Positions 45,561 through 57,801 of a DNA stretch of 64,000 nucleotides are shown piece after piece (position 1 is the stretch's first letter; each line of letters opens with the position of its first letter). The position numbers and the translations under genes are program-made. Source of the stretch: Clarireedia homoeocarpa. Its lineage: Eukaryota; Ascomycota; Leotiomycetes; Helotiales; Rutstroemiaceae. The notes beneath the pieces are model-generated. The model was not told the DNA's origin. It saw only the letters and a list, made by a program, of their open reading frames with translations, and did no database searches. The stretch spans positions 124,001 through 188,000 of the forward strand of contig LNKV01000026.1 of NCBI GenBank assembly GCA_001465935.1. The letters run 5' to 3'.

Positions 45561-47503
45561 ATTGATTTTGGTACTTGTAAAAGTTCTGACGAAGTTGTTT
45601 CTTGTAGGAGTGATTGTTGATTTATTGATGATGGATCGTTGAAATGCGAGTTTGGATGATCTCAGGAAGAATGACATTCGAGTTGTATTTATGGTTGAAG
45701 GATGAATGGAGTAGAAGGGTCGGGCGAAGGGTGGGAAGTATTGCCAGTGGCTTCTTTTGGTTGATTTCTAAGAGGCGATTTCCAAGAGGGGAAGAGACGC
45801 CCTGCTTGTTCGGAGGGGTACATGCATTTTGCTACAGTACAGCCACAGCCACCAGAGCTCGAAAGAAAATTTTGGATGACGGAATCTCGCTGTTTACTAA
45901 GCAGCCATTTGATATTCCGGTCCAGACCTAGACAGACCTACCAGGTTCGGGCCAGGATACAATTGGTCGTGCTGTGTCGCATCAATGATACATACGCTGG
46001 GATTTCGGATTTCTCATCATCCATTGATTCCAAATCCTCGCCGTCTTTGTCGCCATCGCGATCTCAAATGCACCTACCTGTCGGCGATGCATGCATACTT
46101 ATCTTTACGTGTCTACGCAGTTGGCCGACCGAGAAAGCCGTGCGAATGCGATTCGATGGTCGAAGAGAAGGTAGAACTAAACTGATCCTGTAGGGGATTT
46201 GAGGCTCGTCGCCTGTGAGAAGCAATGTCGCAAATAAGATTACATAGATACAGCAGCCGGATGCTAACTGAGTTACACTCACTCACTCACTCACTGTCAC
46301 AACATAGTAGCTTGCTCCTATCTAGTATCCGGATCGAGCCAAGGTCAGCAAGCATCACAACCGCTTTGAGGACCGGGTTCGACAGCTTGCAACGACAATC
46401 ATGATACTCCAGCATATATCCCAAACCTATTATTCATCGGCGGCGAGCTTCTTCCAAGGAGACGGAACGCGACCACTACCTCTGCCAAAACCACTACACT
46501 TCGCACTGCAAGAAGCTCTGCCTCACCATTATACATACAACCGTTCAGTTCGGTCTCAAAACACAGTGGTCCAAAATACAAGATGAGGGATGTAGGTAGA
46601 ATGGTATTACAATCAAGTTGTCTATCTCAACCCCTGCCCTCTCTCCTCCCCTTCCCTCCTATATCCCATTCAATACCATCTCATCTTCTTTCTTCTCTTC
46701 TTTCCTATCCGCGCTACATAACTTTTTCCCTCACGATATCCTCTCCTCAAACTATAATTAAAATGGTCACTATTATTACTATGCTCGAGAGGCCTGCTCT
46801 TCCATCTCCCCATTTCCATACCATTCCATTCCATTTCACCCTTTCCCAGGAAAGCCATTGTGCATAGGAACCTCCAAAGGTACTATAACATTACAAATCT
46901 TGTCCTCCTGCCCGAAAATGCACAAGGATGTGAAAGGGACAAAAAGTGAAGAGAATGACACCGAATTCTTTTTCGCCCCTATCAACACCCCTATCTTTTT
47001 GTATCTCTTTTTCCGAAACCCATCGAACATACACGCAGAGAAAATTGATCAGAAGTAAATAAACCGAAAAAAAGAAGAAGAAAAAAAGCAAAAAATCTAT
47101 GTGCTGGTTGGGGATATCAATCATTATCAGAAAATGAGAAAGGAAATCTGTCGTGAATCCGTAACATTAAATCGGAAAAAGGAAGAACTGGGTGTGAGTA
47201 TTAGGTGATATATGCGGAGTTGATAGCTGATGCAGCTGGTTAGAAATATTCTGGGACAACGAGTATGATGCGAGACGGAGCGGATTTGCTGAAAATGGAT
47301 GAAATGATACAAATAGGAGATGGTTGAATGAGCGACTGTTGTTGACAAATGAAATATATGCTAAGGAGCGTCGGGTGTCGATATTGACTGGAAAGTTTTG
47401 CAAGGAAATGTCCAAAAGAATGTGGTGCTCGTCTCGATCGTATTTCGTTGTCCCTAAATATTGCAGACCAACAGGCCAAACTGTTAATTCCACTAATATC
47501 ACT
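45561..47503. other. Intergenic region, thioredoxin 5' side / large basic protein 3' side
   Basis: About 1.9 kb with no supported ORF. It holds an (ACTC)n run near 46280 and CT-rich sequence near 46620-46830. Nothing else is recognised. Confidence 0.55.
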
Positions 47504-50017
47504 CTAGCTCAAACTCATTCTCCTCGTTTCCTGTGAAGCTCTTGGTTTCAAATCAAGAAGCCTCGCACTGCCAGCGCTAACTTTTCTGACATGCCCCGAC
47601 CTCCCAAAGTCGACGCTGGTAGCTCGACTTATACCAGGGCTATATTCCTCATCGACAATCTCGGCTTGAAAGCCATAGCTGTCTCGGTGGAGGCTGACTG
47701 GTGTCTCTCCAGGTGCCTCGCTACCAGACTCATCATAAAGTCCTTCCCGAGACTTGGCTCTTGGCTCCCGATGCACGACCGTGGGATGTCTTGCTACTGC
47801 TCCCCACTTTGCCTTTTCGTTGGCACCTTGTTTTTGGTTGATACTGTTGCTGTCGTCCTCGTCGCTAGATGGCATGGGTTGACCCGTTGACGCACGCTTG
47901 ATCATGTTCTCTTCGTATGGACCAGGTGTAATGCGACTGAAATATTCGTCTTCCGCAATGCCGAGCTCTTCAGATGATTCAGCTAACTCCTTATAGCGCT
48001 GCTGTAACGAGCTGGCGGAATCGCGAAGTGGTGCTAGTGGCGTCTGCATCGATCCCCGCTTTGAACCAGCTTTCTTTCCTGATAGCCATGATCCTTCAGA
48101 ATCAATAGAAGCGAGTGATTGTGAAAGAAGTGCTACGGGTTCCGGTGAAGGAACTTCTGTTGATCTGTGGCCACTGGTCGGAGTGCTGTCTCTAAGACGC
48201 ATGGCACTTATTGGTGTGTCATGTCTCCTCTGGTCTTCCAATGATTTTCGCTGGCTACTCCTCTTATCAGGAAAATCCGTTCGAATCGGTGGGACGGTAT
48301 CTGCTTCAGGAGATTGTACCCGAGAATCTGGAGGTGACAGTGGGAGTTCCGGTAGGTCTTCTCTGAATTTCGACATTGTTCGCTTTGGAACATTCGAAGT
48401 CTGCCTTATTATTGGTGTATATCCGACCTGGGGAGGAGGGCCAGTCAATACAGTCTCGCGCGATGTATTAGAAAATGATGATGTAGAGGCTCGGCTTGAC
48501 CTCTTATTCCTTCTGAAGAATGATGTCCATGATTGTGGTGCCTTGACTTCAGAAGCTTGCTTGACAGGTTCGGGTGCAAGTTGTACTTTGGCTGGAGAGG
48601 GAGTCCTTGGCCTATCCACATCCATCCTTTGCGAAATGCTCGGTTGTCCCCTGGTGTGATGTCTCGGCGACGGAGGTGGTGAAATCTGGCGTGTTTCGTC
48701 GACGATGGCCGGAACAGGATCTAGAATAGGTTCGGCACGTGCGACCATGGTAGATTGAGGAAGATCAGCAATTAAAGCATTTTCATGCGGCGAAGGGTCC
48801 TTATGGAATATGTCGGCGGGACGTTTCCCTCTACCCGAATCCCAAGTGTCTGAGCCTCTCCTCTTGCTTGATGTGGAAACTGCGGAAGTACCAATACCTA
48901 ACCCCGTCACTTCTCTGCCTAGTACTCCCCGCTCCATATTAACCGGTGGTGGCGTTCCATTTCGTGCTGCAGCTGCTTCTTCGGCTCTCTGCTTTTCCTG
49001 TCTCCTCGCTAGCCGCTTCTCCATCTTCATTTTCTCGGCTAGCTTCTTCTTCTCTCGTCTTTTCTGATCTCTTTCCATGAGCTCCCTAAGTTCTCGCGCA
49101 TCGAGGTCATCGGCGAGCTCATCTATCCTCTTATTTGCCTTCAAAACTTCTTCCGGAATATGTATACGATCTGATATTCGCCTTCTCTGTGATTCTGATC
49201 TGTCCGAGCCAAAGCCACTTGCGCCGGGCACATATCGAGGGTTTTCTGAATATCGAAGCGTAGGCCTAGGTGCCAGGGATTCGAGCGCGGACAATTTGTA
49301 CGACGTTTGGTATTCCGAGTTTGAAGACACCGAGGAATGCATCGACTCGGCCGTTGGTAACGAGATGTCTGAATGTGGATTCTGAAAATTTCGCTTTAAA
49401 CCAGTACGCATCTTTTTGCTGTCCTTCTTCATTGGTCGACCAGAAGATCCGGATTCCACAGCCGGCCGTTGTGGCATGAAAGAAACCATTGCTCTGATTT
49501 CCTCTTCTCGATTGTGCTCCTCCTTTCGCTTTTTGCTCGATTTCCGTCGTGGAAGGTCTTGTGCACTTCTCTTATGTAAAGTTGGCATCCTCTGCCAATA
49601 ATCTGAAGTCTCGGCTTGTTGAGATGGTGCCCCAATTGTTGTTTCTCCTTTGGCAGACTTGACCCCGACATCCGTGGGTAGCGGAGGAACTGAAGGTCTA
49701 TGCGCGTCTCGGGATTCTCGAGGTACTTGTATACTGTCGTTTCGACCAGGAGAAAAACTATAAGTCCTTTGCCTTTCAGACTTTTGTAGTTTTTTCGAAT
49801 CCCTTGAAATTTTTCTTCTCTTTTGGCTGTCTCGTCGGCTCGTCCTTCTTTCAGGGACTAATAATGGGTTTGAAGGGTTTAATTCGGACCCATTATGCCT
49901 TCCAGGGTCTCGCTGAGTCCCAGCGTTATGCATGGTTGAGTCTTCCGAGCGAGAGGTATCTGCCCCACCACGCGATGCTCTGCGGATGCTTTTCCAACGA
50001 AACCGCCACATGCCCAT
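47504..50017 (-). CDS. Large disordered basic protein, unknown function (837 aa)
   Basis: Single open exon. The first ATG of the frame is 50017, giving MGMWRFRWKSIRRASRGG; codons upstream lack an ATG. The sequence is Ser/Arg/Lys/Pro-rich and mostly disordered. Repeated basic clusters (RKISRDSKKLQKSERQR, RRKSSKKRKEEHNREEE) suggest nuclear entry. A charged helical coiled-coil block runs RIDELADDLDARELRELMER, then QKRREKKKLAEKMKMEKRLA. A short, possibly conserved motif SLQQRYKELAESSEELGIAE is followed by DEYFSRITPGPYEE. Many SPSP, RRDS and RRMSLS sites suggest phosphorylation. No enzyme domain is recognised. Codon use and length leave little doubt that it is coding; the role is unknown. Confidence 0.8.
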   Translation of the reverse strand: MGMWRFRWKSIRRASRGGADTSRSEDSTMHNAGTQRDPGRHNGSELNPSNPLLVPERRTSRRDSQKRRKISRDSKKLQKSERQRTYSFSPGRNDSIQVPRESRDAHRPSVPPLPTDVGVKSAKGETTIGAPSQQAETSDYWQRMPTLHKRSAQDLPRRKSSKKRKEEHNREEEIRAMVSFMPQRPAVESGSSGRPMKKDSKKMRTGLKRNFQNPHSDISLPTAESMHSSVSSNSEYQTSYKLSALESLAPRPTLRYSENPRYVPGASGFGSDRSESQRRRISDRIHIPEEVLKANKRIDELADDLDARELRELMERDQKRREKKKLAEKMKMEKRLARRQEKQRAEEAAAARNGTPPPVNMERGVLGREVTGLGIGTSAVSTSSKRRGSDTWDSGRGKRPADIFHKDPSPHENALIADLPQSTMVARAEPILDPVPAIVDETRQISPPPSPRHHTRGQPSISQRMDVDRPRTPSPAKVQLAPEPVKQASEVKAPQSWTSFFRRNKRSSRASTSSFSNTSRETVLTGPPPQVGYTPIIRQTSNVPKRTMSKFREDLPELPLSPPDSRVQSPEADTVPPIRTDFPDKRSSQRKSLEDQRRHDTPISAMRLRDSTPTSGHRSTEVPSPEPVALLSQSLASIDSEGSWLSGKKAGSKRGSMQTPLAPLRDSASSLQQRYKELAESSEELGIAEDEYFSRITPGPYEENMIKRASTGQPMPSSDEDDSNSINQKQGANEKAKWGAVARHPTVVHREPRAKSREGLYDESGSEAPGETPVSLHRDSYGFQAEIVDEEYSPGISRATSVDFGRSGHVRKVSAGSARLLDLKPRASQETRRMSLS

Positions 50018-51927
50018 CTTGCCATTGATATGTATGATGTGTGTGTGTACAGCCTTTCGATATGAGAATGCAAACAATGTGAGGGATGTTGAACCAGAAA
50101 TGGATCCAACGTTGAGCCTTCTTTGGTAGCTCTAGTTCTTGCGCGCGTTGACCATTGCCAAAGTGTGAAGCACCGGCCAAGCTATTACTGCTTGAAAAAC
50201 CGTTAAGGCGCCTAACTCAACGAGGGCTTTCCTTGTCGCAGATTAACAAATACAGGATTGGTTTGTAGAAGTGGAATTCGTGTGCGCTCGCATGACTTCA
50301 TTCAATTCTTAGTCGCAATTGGGGGTTTTCGGTGTTATTGCGTGGAAAGGACCAGGTTTGGACGGGGTTTGGTGGGCTATAACTCGTAATTCGAAGAGTC
50401 GAGAACGGATGGGGGGGGGGGGATAAATGGTATACGAGTTCTGCGATAGCCAGGGCAGACGAACGGACAGGCGAGAGGGAAATCTTTCGTAATAAAATGG
50501 GGGGGGGAGAAATTCGAAACGATCGAGGGAATGTACGAAGTAATATGAGGTCTAATTCGAGCAGTATCTGAGTCTGAGTTTGGAATCCTTCTTTTAATTG
50601 CGAAAGTAAGGGAGGACGAAGATAATATTTAAATGGGAAGATATGGTTGGTTGGTTGGTTGGTGTGGAGCGAGTATTTTTATAAATTTTTTTTTTTGGGT
50701 TGGTTTTTTATTTTCGGTTCGGGGTTTTTATTTTCGAGATTGAATTGATCGGAAAGAGGGAGGAGAATGGGGAACGAGGTGGATGAATTGAGGGAAGTAA
50801 AATCCTGTTGTGCTTTTTTGATTCCCAGGGTTTGGGTATAATGGACGAGGGCGAGGATGATGGGAGCATACGCATAGATACGCAGCACAGCCAGTCCCGG
50901 TAGTTGTGAGAAAGTTGTAAATTTGGAAAGGGAAGAGGAGGGAGGAGGGGGCGTGTGGATGGATTTGGGGGGGGTGGTGGGTGAAAAGCAGGTCCCAGAA
51001 GCCTTTACGAAGAGCAAGTAAGTAGAACGGAACGGCTAAGCGACCAACGACCAACGACCAGGTAACCAGGTCCGTAGTTCGAAGGCGTTTTTGCCTCTCT
51101 CATGCTCTGCTTGCTTGCCTTGGCCCGCTTGCTCTCTTGCACCTGCTTGCTTTGCGACGCCCTGGCTGGTCGGTCGAGGGTTGGGTCGAGGGTCGAGGGT
51201 CGAAGGTCGAGGGTCGAGGTCTTCTACTTCTACTTCGACCTCGACTCCCCTGCGAGGAATATCGACTCCCCTGTGCCGTGAGGATTAATCCCAGCAAGAA
51301 CCAATGCCCCAATCCACAAATGCGAATCCAAACCCAGCGAGCCAGGTACAAGGACACAAGGACCGGGAAAAACGACTGCGAGTGAAGTTCTTTTTGCTTC
51401 CCTTCTTGATCTAGACTTTGCAGAGCAGCGACGATCACTCAGGTCCATACACATAGTACTTACTGTAAGTATGTACTAGAGTAATGTTTTTTTTCTTCGG
51501 TGGAGCCAGTAGTTAACTTACAAAGTACCTCTCGTAAGTTGCCAAAGTACATACGCATGCTCCGTACAAGTATTGAATAACGGGGAGATATCACAGTGCA
51601 TATGAAACCGTCTCGCCCTATTGAGACATGCGGATCTTAAGATCAACCAATTCTAATAGTCCGCCATTGTCACTTGCATAAGAAAAGTACACGTACCCGT
51701 ACTCGTACCCGTTAGCACAGTACCGGTAGCTTTCCCCAGGTTCATTTCTTTTAGAGCGTGGAGTTAGTTCGATAACCCTAAGACCAGAACCTGTCGCCTA
51801 GGCAATTCTTAATAAGACACTCTTCATCCACCTTCTCCATCTCCATCTCCATCTTCATCTCCATCTCGCAGTTAAAGCACTAAGCACTAAGCACTAAGCA
51901 ACCAAGCATCAATGCATCAAAGCATCA

Positions 51928-51986
51928 AAGCATCAAAGCATGAGAGAAGTGAGGGATTGAAGCATGAGAGACGTGAGGGATTGAAG
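51928..51986. repeat. Short tandem copies: AAAGCATC units and a 25-bp duplication
   Basis: CATCAAAG is repeated four times, then GCATGAGAGA(A/C)GTGAGGGATTGAA occurs twice in direct succession. Confidence 0.8.
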
Positions 51987-52946
51987 CATTACCAACGGAA
52001 ATGGGTCAAATCTCACCTGCTCTGTACCCTCATCCCGCAGCCGGAATACGAAGAAGCCAAGGCATTGTTAATTGCCTGACTTAATAAGGTACATCGAGCT
52101 AGCAGTTGCAGGTCCCCCGATTCTGCCAAAGGACAAAGTACCGTACCTCGACTCGACTCCTCTCTCATACAGTCGAACTATCAATTGTGGATAGCTCACC
52201 CACATACTGCAGTTCTGCGCCATCAAGCAACTACAGTAACTATCGCTCTGCAATACGAAGACCCAATATGTACTGCATCAACCTACTTGCGGAGTGCATA
52301 CTCTTTTGTACTCACTCCCTGTGTACTATCCGAATTGAAGTCTGACACGTAAGGATAATACTGCAAGACGATTGCGAGTATCGCCGAACCGCAGGGGTAA
52401 TGCAATGCTCGTGGCAGTGTATAGGTCCAAAGATGGCGTACTTTCAACGACTGCATACTTACACCCATCGTACTCTACTGTAAGTAAGGTTGGCAGCGCT
52501 GCAGCGCAGCGCAGGCAGTTGGAAAGGCAAAGGGAAAGGGAAAGGGAAAGGTAAGAGCAGAAAAAGCTGCATCAAATCAATCAAATCAAAGACCAAAAAA
52601 AGTTCCAAAGGTGGTCAGTCTTTTTTCCCCGCCATGTCTCATCTGCTCTCCCAGGTGATCATATCAAACAGCACTAAGAACAGCGACGGTGCCGATGATC
52701 TCCAAATCTTAACATCTTATTCCGCCACAAAGTCTGAACTTCTTCATCATGGTTGGTTCACTCAACTGCGACTGAACCGCGATTCTGATGCAATTTTTTC
52801 TTCAACTTTTATCATGGAAAAGTAAATGATTCAGATGCATCAAAGCACCTTCTTAGTCTTCTGCCTAGTCTTTGGCCAACGTTTTGATATCGACATTGCT
52901 GGGCCGATGCGATTGAGCAGCCATTGGTACTTCCATAAGGTTGTGT

Positions 52947-52997
52947 GGTACTTGGGTACTTGGGTACTTGGGTACTTGGGTACTTGGGTACTTGGGC
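52947..52997. repeat. (GTACTTGG)6 array
   Basis: Six near-perfect 8-bp units, ending in a variant GCACTGAC. The same octamer occurs near 27480-27540, so it is a favoured word in this genome segment. Confidence 0.9.
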
Positions 52998-53033
52998 ACT
53001 GACGTCGGAGAGTCAGCACAATGATGATGCTGG

Positions 53034-53127
53034 CACACACACACACACACACACACAAAAAGCCATTGATTGACACATACACACAAAAAGCCATTGATTG
53101 ACACATACACACAAAAGCCATTGACTG
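53034..53127. repeat. (CA)n followed by three copies of a 27-28 bp unit
   Basis: After about eleven CA units, AGCCATTGATTGACACATAC followed by ACACAAAA occurs at 53061 and 53089, and a partial copy occurs at 53116 with one change (GACTGT). Confidence 0.85.
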
Positions 53128-55044
53128 TCATTATTATTCTTGTCCGTTTCATAGTTTCATGGTTCCATGGCCAGGATTCTTGATGATGTCCGTCCTATCT
53201 TTCCTTTTGCATTTCACGCTATCAGTATCATGCCGTACGTACTTGACCTTCCACCCTTCACCCTTCGCCCTTCGCCCTTCCCTTTCTCCGTTTCCCTTGA
53301 AGCTTCTCCACCGCCAAACATAGCGAAACCTATCCCGTGTGCCCTTCATAACGGGGAACTTTGAGAACCACCCGAGAGGTCCCACAATAACGGAGAACAT
53401 ACCGAAAACCAAGAAGGTCCAATATGCGACGAGGGGGGCGGGGAAGGAAAAGCAAGTACAAAGCATGTTCGGTAAAATCCAAAGACGAAAACATGTTCGG
53501 TAAAATAAAAAGACGAAAAAAGCAAAAGAAAAGCAAAAGAAAAACAAACGCACGACAGAACAATGCACATACGGAAGTACTCTGCACGTCCTCTGCACGT
53601 ACAATGAATGCACAGAAAGGCAGTCAGCCCAGCTTATGCTATGATTGGCTCTTCCTGGGCCCAAGTGACGCGTTCGGCCAATAAGAGCAGCCATGTAAGG
53701 GCCATCTCCAACCGGAGGGAGCATTTAGAGTTCAACTACCTTCGGATCCCTCCATTTGCTAATTCTTACAAACCAATCACGTTTTCATCTTGCAGCCAAA
53801 TGGCATTCCTGGAGCCTGAGGTAATTCGCTCGTGTAAGTTATCGATACTCTCTGCTGTATCAACGTCGAATGTCCAAGGTCGAATGTCGAATGTCGAATT
53901 TGAAGGTACTGGCACGACCAGCCGTTCTCATGAGTCGGAAATTGCGCAGCGGTACAGATGTCCAATCACACCTTCACACTATCAATATCTCATTATCACA
54001 TTATCACATTGTGGGAGAGACAGCATCAGTCCATCAATCGCCTCGTTTACCAGGCGCATTAAACTTTCGGTACGGAAGTACCATATATCACATACCCGTT
54101 TGCCCCCCCCCGTTTACCCAGCCAGATCTTTTTATCCTCGTCTGACTCTTTCCCTTCATCCCAATTTCCATCAGAAACCAACTTTCCGACCTCTTTCACT
54201 GGTCCCAACACACGAGACAGACAGAGCGAAAATAACCTCTGCGTGTACTGTACTGTACTGTCTCTGCTTACTACCCAGACATCCTACATCATCCATACCT
54301 TCCTTCTTCCAGCCTCCAAATCTCCAACCTCCAACTCCAATACCCAAGACCAAGACCAAGACCAAACACCTTCAAGCCACACAGTCTCGGGCTGAGTCTA
54401 AGTTTAAGTCTAAGTCTCAGTCTCAGTCTCAGTATTTCTCTTCATCCATTCATCGTATACCTACCTTTAAGTAAAAGCAAAGTAAACCAAAGTAAAGCAA
54501 AGCAAAGCAAATTATTATATCTGGAGACAGACACACTTACTATACTGTAACACACACACACACACACACACGTAGAGTATCCTAATCAGCCCATCTATCT
54601 CCATCCATCCATCCTCCTGTAACCTATAACCTACATACAACCTATACTCCGTCTGCACTGCACCCGAGTAACTCTTCCATAATATAATGAATAACTTGAC
54701 TTAGCAGGAGCAGGAGCAGGCGTATTTCCTCCCTCCTTTCCTCCCTTCTCCTTCTCCCCCCCATAACTTCCCACACTATACCTACAGTACATTACATTAC
54801 ATACCTATCTATCTATCTATCCACCTACCTACCCACCTATCTATCTATCCACCCATGGTATACGATATCCTCCATCTACGTCTACGTAGTTGTAATTCCG
54901 GATTTGGATTTTCAACATACTGAGTGTAGTATAGTGAGTGCAGTATAGTGAGTGTAGTGAGTGCAGTGTAGTGTAGTGTGGGCACTCTATAATTAATTAC
55001 TTATATATACATGTATACACACACATATATATATATAAAGAAGA

Positions 55045-55113
55045 GAGAGAGAGATTAAAAAAAAAAAAGGAAGAAAAAAAAAAAAAAAAAAGGAAAAAAA
55101 AAAAAAAAAAAAA
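55045..55113. repeat. Three poly-A blocks separated by GG
   Basis: Runs of about 12, 16 and 20 A interrupted by AAGG or AGG. The adjacent CA and TA dinucleotides (55010-55040) extend the low-complexity tract. Confidence 0.85.
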
Positions 55114-55144
55114 ACATCCTCACCTACCTACCTACCCTACCATA

Positions 55145-55206
55145 GGGCTGGCTGGCTGGCTGGCTATAAAGTATAGTGTAGATATAGACGGACGGACGGA
55201 CGGACG
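55145..55206. repeat. (GGCT)n and (GACG)n tetranucleotide arrays
   Basis: Five GGCT units near 55147-55164 and four to five GACG units near 55188-55206. Confidence 0.85.
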
Positions 55207-55424
55207 AACACTACTAACTATATTATATCATATCACAAGCTTCAGGAAACACAGATGGAAAAAAGAAATATGTAAAAAAAAAAAAAAGAGTAGAGAGAAT
55301 TATTTTATTCACTAATCATCATATCGTATCCATTCATGCCCTTCCCTTCCCCTCAAGCACAATCAAATCGAACCGAATCAAATCTATCTGAAAGTCTATC
55401 CACACAACGAAGATATACATGTTA

Positions 55425-55467
55425 TGCCAAGCCAAGCCAAGCCAAGCCAAGCCATGCCATGCCATGT
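55425..55467. repeat. (GCCAA)n grading into (GCCAT)n
   Basis: About six GCCAA units followed by about three GCCAT units, suggesting stepwise slippage. Confidence 0.85.
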
Positions 55468-55898
55468 ATGCTACAATGTATATCCTCTTCTTTTTCTTCT
55501 TCCTCCATCATCATCTCCATCTTTCATCATAATGAAGACGACAAGACGGATCAATTGAGAAGAGAAGAAGAAAAGCTTCGAATAGAGGAAGAAGAACAAG
55601 GCAGAAACTGCAAAATGCATTTCCTCCATTCACCCTCACTCAGAAAAGAACTCCCCATCCAATGCGCGCTCTAAAAAAACAAAAAACAAAAAAAAAAAAA
55701 ACAAAAACAAAAACAAAACGAGGATTCACAAATCAATAAACCATCCTTTCAAAAACTCCATCATCATGTGTCCCCGAAGTATTACTTTTACGTACTCCAT
55801 CCCATGCCATGCTCGATGTAACTGTTATTGTTCAAGAACTCTCCTGTTTTTCGTTGCTGCCGCAGCTCCATCCATTCAATATACCAAACAACAACCAA

Positions 55899-57801
55899 CT
55901 ACGAACTCTCCTTTTCAGTCTCCTCATGCACACCCGCCATATAACTAAACTGACCACCACCCGCAGCCCATACCAATTTCTTCCCCTCAATATTCCTATT
56001 CTCAAGCTCCGTTGCAACATCCACATCGCCTTCCTCGGGAATACCCGTTTGACGGAACTCATTGAAACCCCACGAGTAGTGAGGAGCTCGGCCATCCGGA
56101 CCAAGAACAATGGCGTGTTCACCGCCACATGCGATGAATGATCCCTTGAAGGGTAAGGCGGTAGGAACCGTTATGACACCAACCTTGCCAGTAGGGTCGG
56201 GAATAGTGATTTCAGGGTCAACCTTGCTTAGATCCAAGCCAGTAGTCCCATCACGAGCCTTACCCCAAGCCAAAACCTCGCCTTCTTCTGTGAGGGCCAA
56301 GCTGTGAGCGTTACCTCCTGCCAACATCTTGATCTTCTTGCCCTCAAGACTCTTGATGACTGTAGCTTTTGGAGTGACTTCTTCATATCCACCGTCTTTG
56401 TTGTAGACGAAGTGACCGCATTGGCCCATATTATTCGCGCCCCAAGAATATACTTTGCCATTTTTGTGTAATGCAAAGCTGTGCTCAGAGCCAGCGAAGA
56501 TGCCAACGATGGCACCCTTTGGCAGTCCAAACTCGGTAGGAACAAGTGCATTTAACCTTGTCCTCTCGACAATTCTTCGTCCAAGTTGGTTGTGCTCTCC
56601 AGCACCCCAGGAGAATACCGCACCCTTTTTGTCAAGAGCCAGGTAGTGATTGTTTCCAGCGGCCAACTTGACAATATTCTTCAAGCCTGGAATGAGCATA
56701 GGAATTGGTGCTTTCTTGACCTTCTTGGTAAAGCCCATAGGTCCATCCGCACCCTTGTGCAAAGTTAGCTCGGTTATCCTGAGTATTGGTGTTATAACTT
56801 ACTCTAATTTCTCCCCAGCCATATACTAATCCTTCTTGCGTAACGGCAAAGGTAGCGCTGTCACCAGCAACAACTTGTGTAAAGACAGTGCCCTCTGGCA
56901 CATTGTCCATCTCAACTTGGGTCGGTGTATTCTCCCTTGGATTCACAGTAGGCTCATCGTCAGAATCATCATCAGATTCTTCGGCGGCATCAATATCCTT
57001 TGTTGGCGCTTCCCAGAAAGTATCTCTGCCTAACGCGCCTCCATCGTTAACTCCCCAAGTAAGGATCTTATTGTCCTTTGTAAGAACTGCGCCATGCATA
57101 CCACCAGCAGCCATACTGACAACACCAGCAGCGGAAGCGCTCAGTTTTGGGTTAAGCACAGGACGAGGAAGAGTTGTTTTCTTGGAAGCATCACCAAGAC
57201 CAAGCTCTCCGGCTTCATTGCACCCGAAAACATAGATGTCCAAGATTTGAGTAGGAGCGATATTAAGTATGGGCTTTGGCTTCTCAACCTTGGGTACGAC
57301 GATCTTTGCTTTGGCGACTTTAGGTTTTGGCGAAGCTTTCTTCACCTTTGTAGTGGTAGGGGGCGGGGTGTGTTTGGCAGACGCGTTATCTGCCGATTTC
57401 TCGGTGGGTGGTGGAGTAAGAGATTTGGTTGTCCTCCTTTTCTTTGTAGGTTGTGCAACAGACTCATCCTCTTCTTCCTCGCTGAGTTTGCGCTTGTTGG
57501 ATTTGGCGGCTGCTTTAGCTGGAGCAGCTTTCTTTGCAGGCGCGACTTTCGTGATAGTCGTCTTCTTGATAGTGGTAGTCTTGGTGGTAGTGCTGGTAGT
57601 CTTCTTTGGGGCTGGTGCTACCTTCTTTGATGCAGGAGTTGGCGCAGCAGAAGTCTTCTTAGGGGCCGCGGGTCTCTTCGCGATACCACTCTTCTTGGGC
57701 GCGACAACACTCTTCGCTGACCCTTGAGAAGCTGTAGCATCAGGCTTGGTGACTTTGCGAGATGAAGCTCGAGTCGGAGATGAAGCCTTCTTAGGAGGCA
57801 T
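55899..57801 (-). CDS. rcc1: RCC1-type Ran guanine nucleotide exchange factor
   Basis: Loads GTP on Ran at chromatin and so powers nuclear transport and spindle assembly. Exons 57801-56803 and 56753-55899 give 617 aa. The ATG at 57801 gives MPPKKASSPTRASSRK; the frame upstream has no ATG. Residues 1-190 are a Lys/Ala/Pro/Thr-rich tail like histone H1 with basic nuclear signals (SNKRKLSEEEE, PTKKRRT). The seven-bladed RCC1 propeller follows, with repeats such as YVFGCNEAGELGLGD, ILTWGVNDGGALGRD, FAVTQEGLVYGWGEIRG (across the intron), AVFSWGAGEHNQLGRR, KVYSWGANNMGQCG, EVLAWGKARDGTTG and HYSWGFNEFRQTG. An acidic insert ESDDDSDDEP lies in blade two. The long N-tail resembles fungal Pim1/Prp20 homologues. 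Confidence 0.93.

Larger units (their letters stand above)
50018..55898. other. 5.9-kb gene-free region dense in microsatellites
   Basis: No convincing gene. Simple repeats follow one another: poly-G patches (50.41, 50.50 kb), TTGG (50.65), TCGAGGG copies (51.19), CATCTC (51.85), AAGCACT and a 25-bp duplication (51.9), GTACTTGG (52.95), CA (53.04), a 28-bp repeat (53.06), TCAGTC (54.42), CTAT (54.80), TGTAGTGAG (54.93), poly-A (55.06), GGCT (55.15), GACG (55.19), AAGCC (55.43) and AAAAAC (55.69). The left part carries the promoter of the large basic protein. Confidence 0.65.

Noticed and set aside
57094..57727. Long plus-strand ORFs within the RCC1 tail
   Set aside because: Antisense shadows of the Lys/Ala/Thr-rich coding region.
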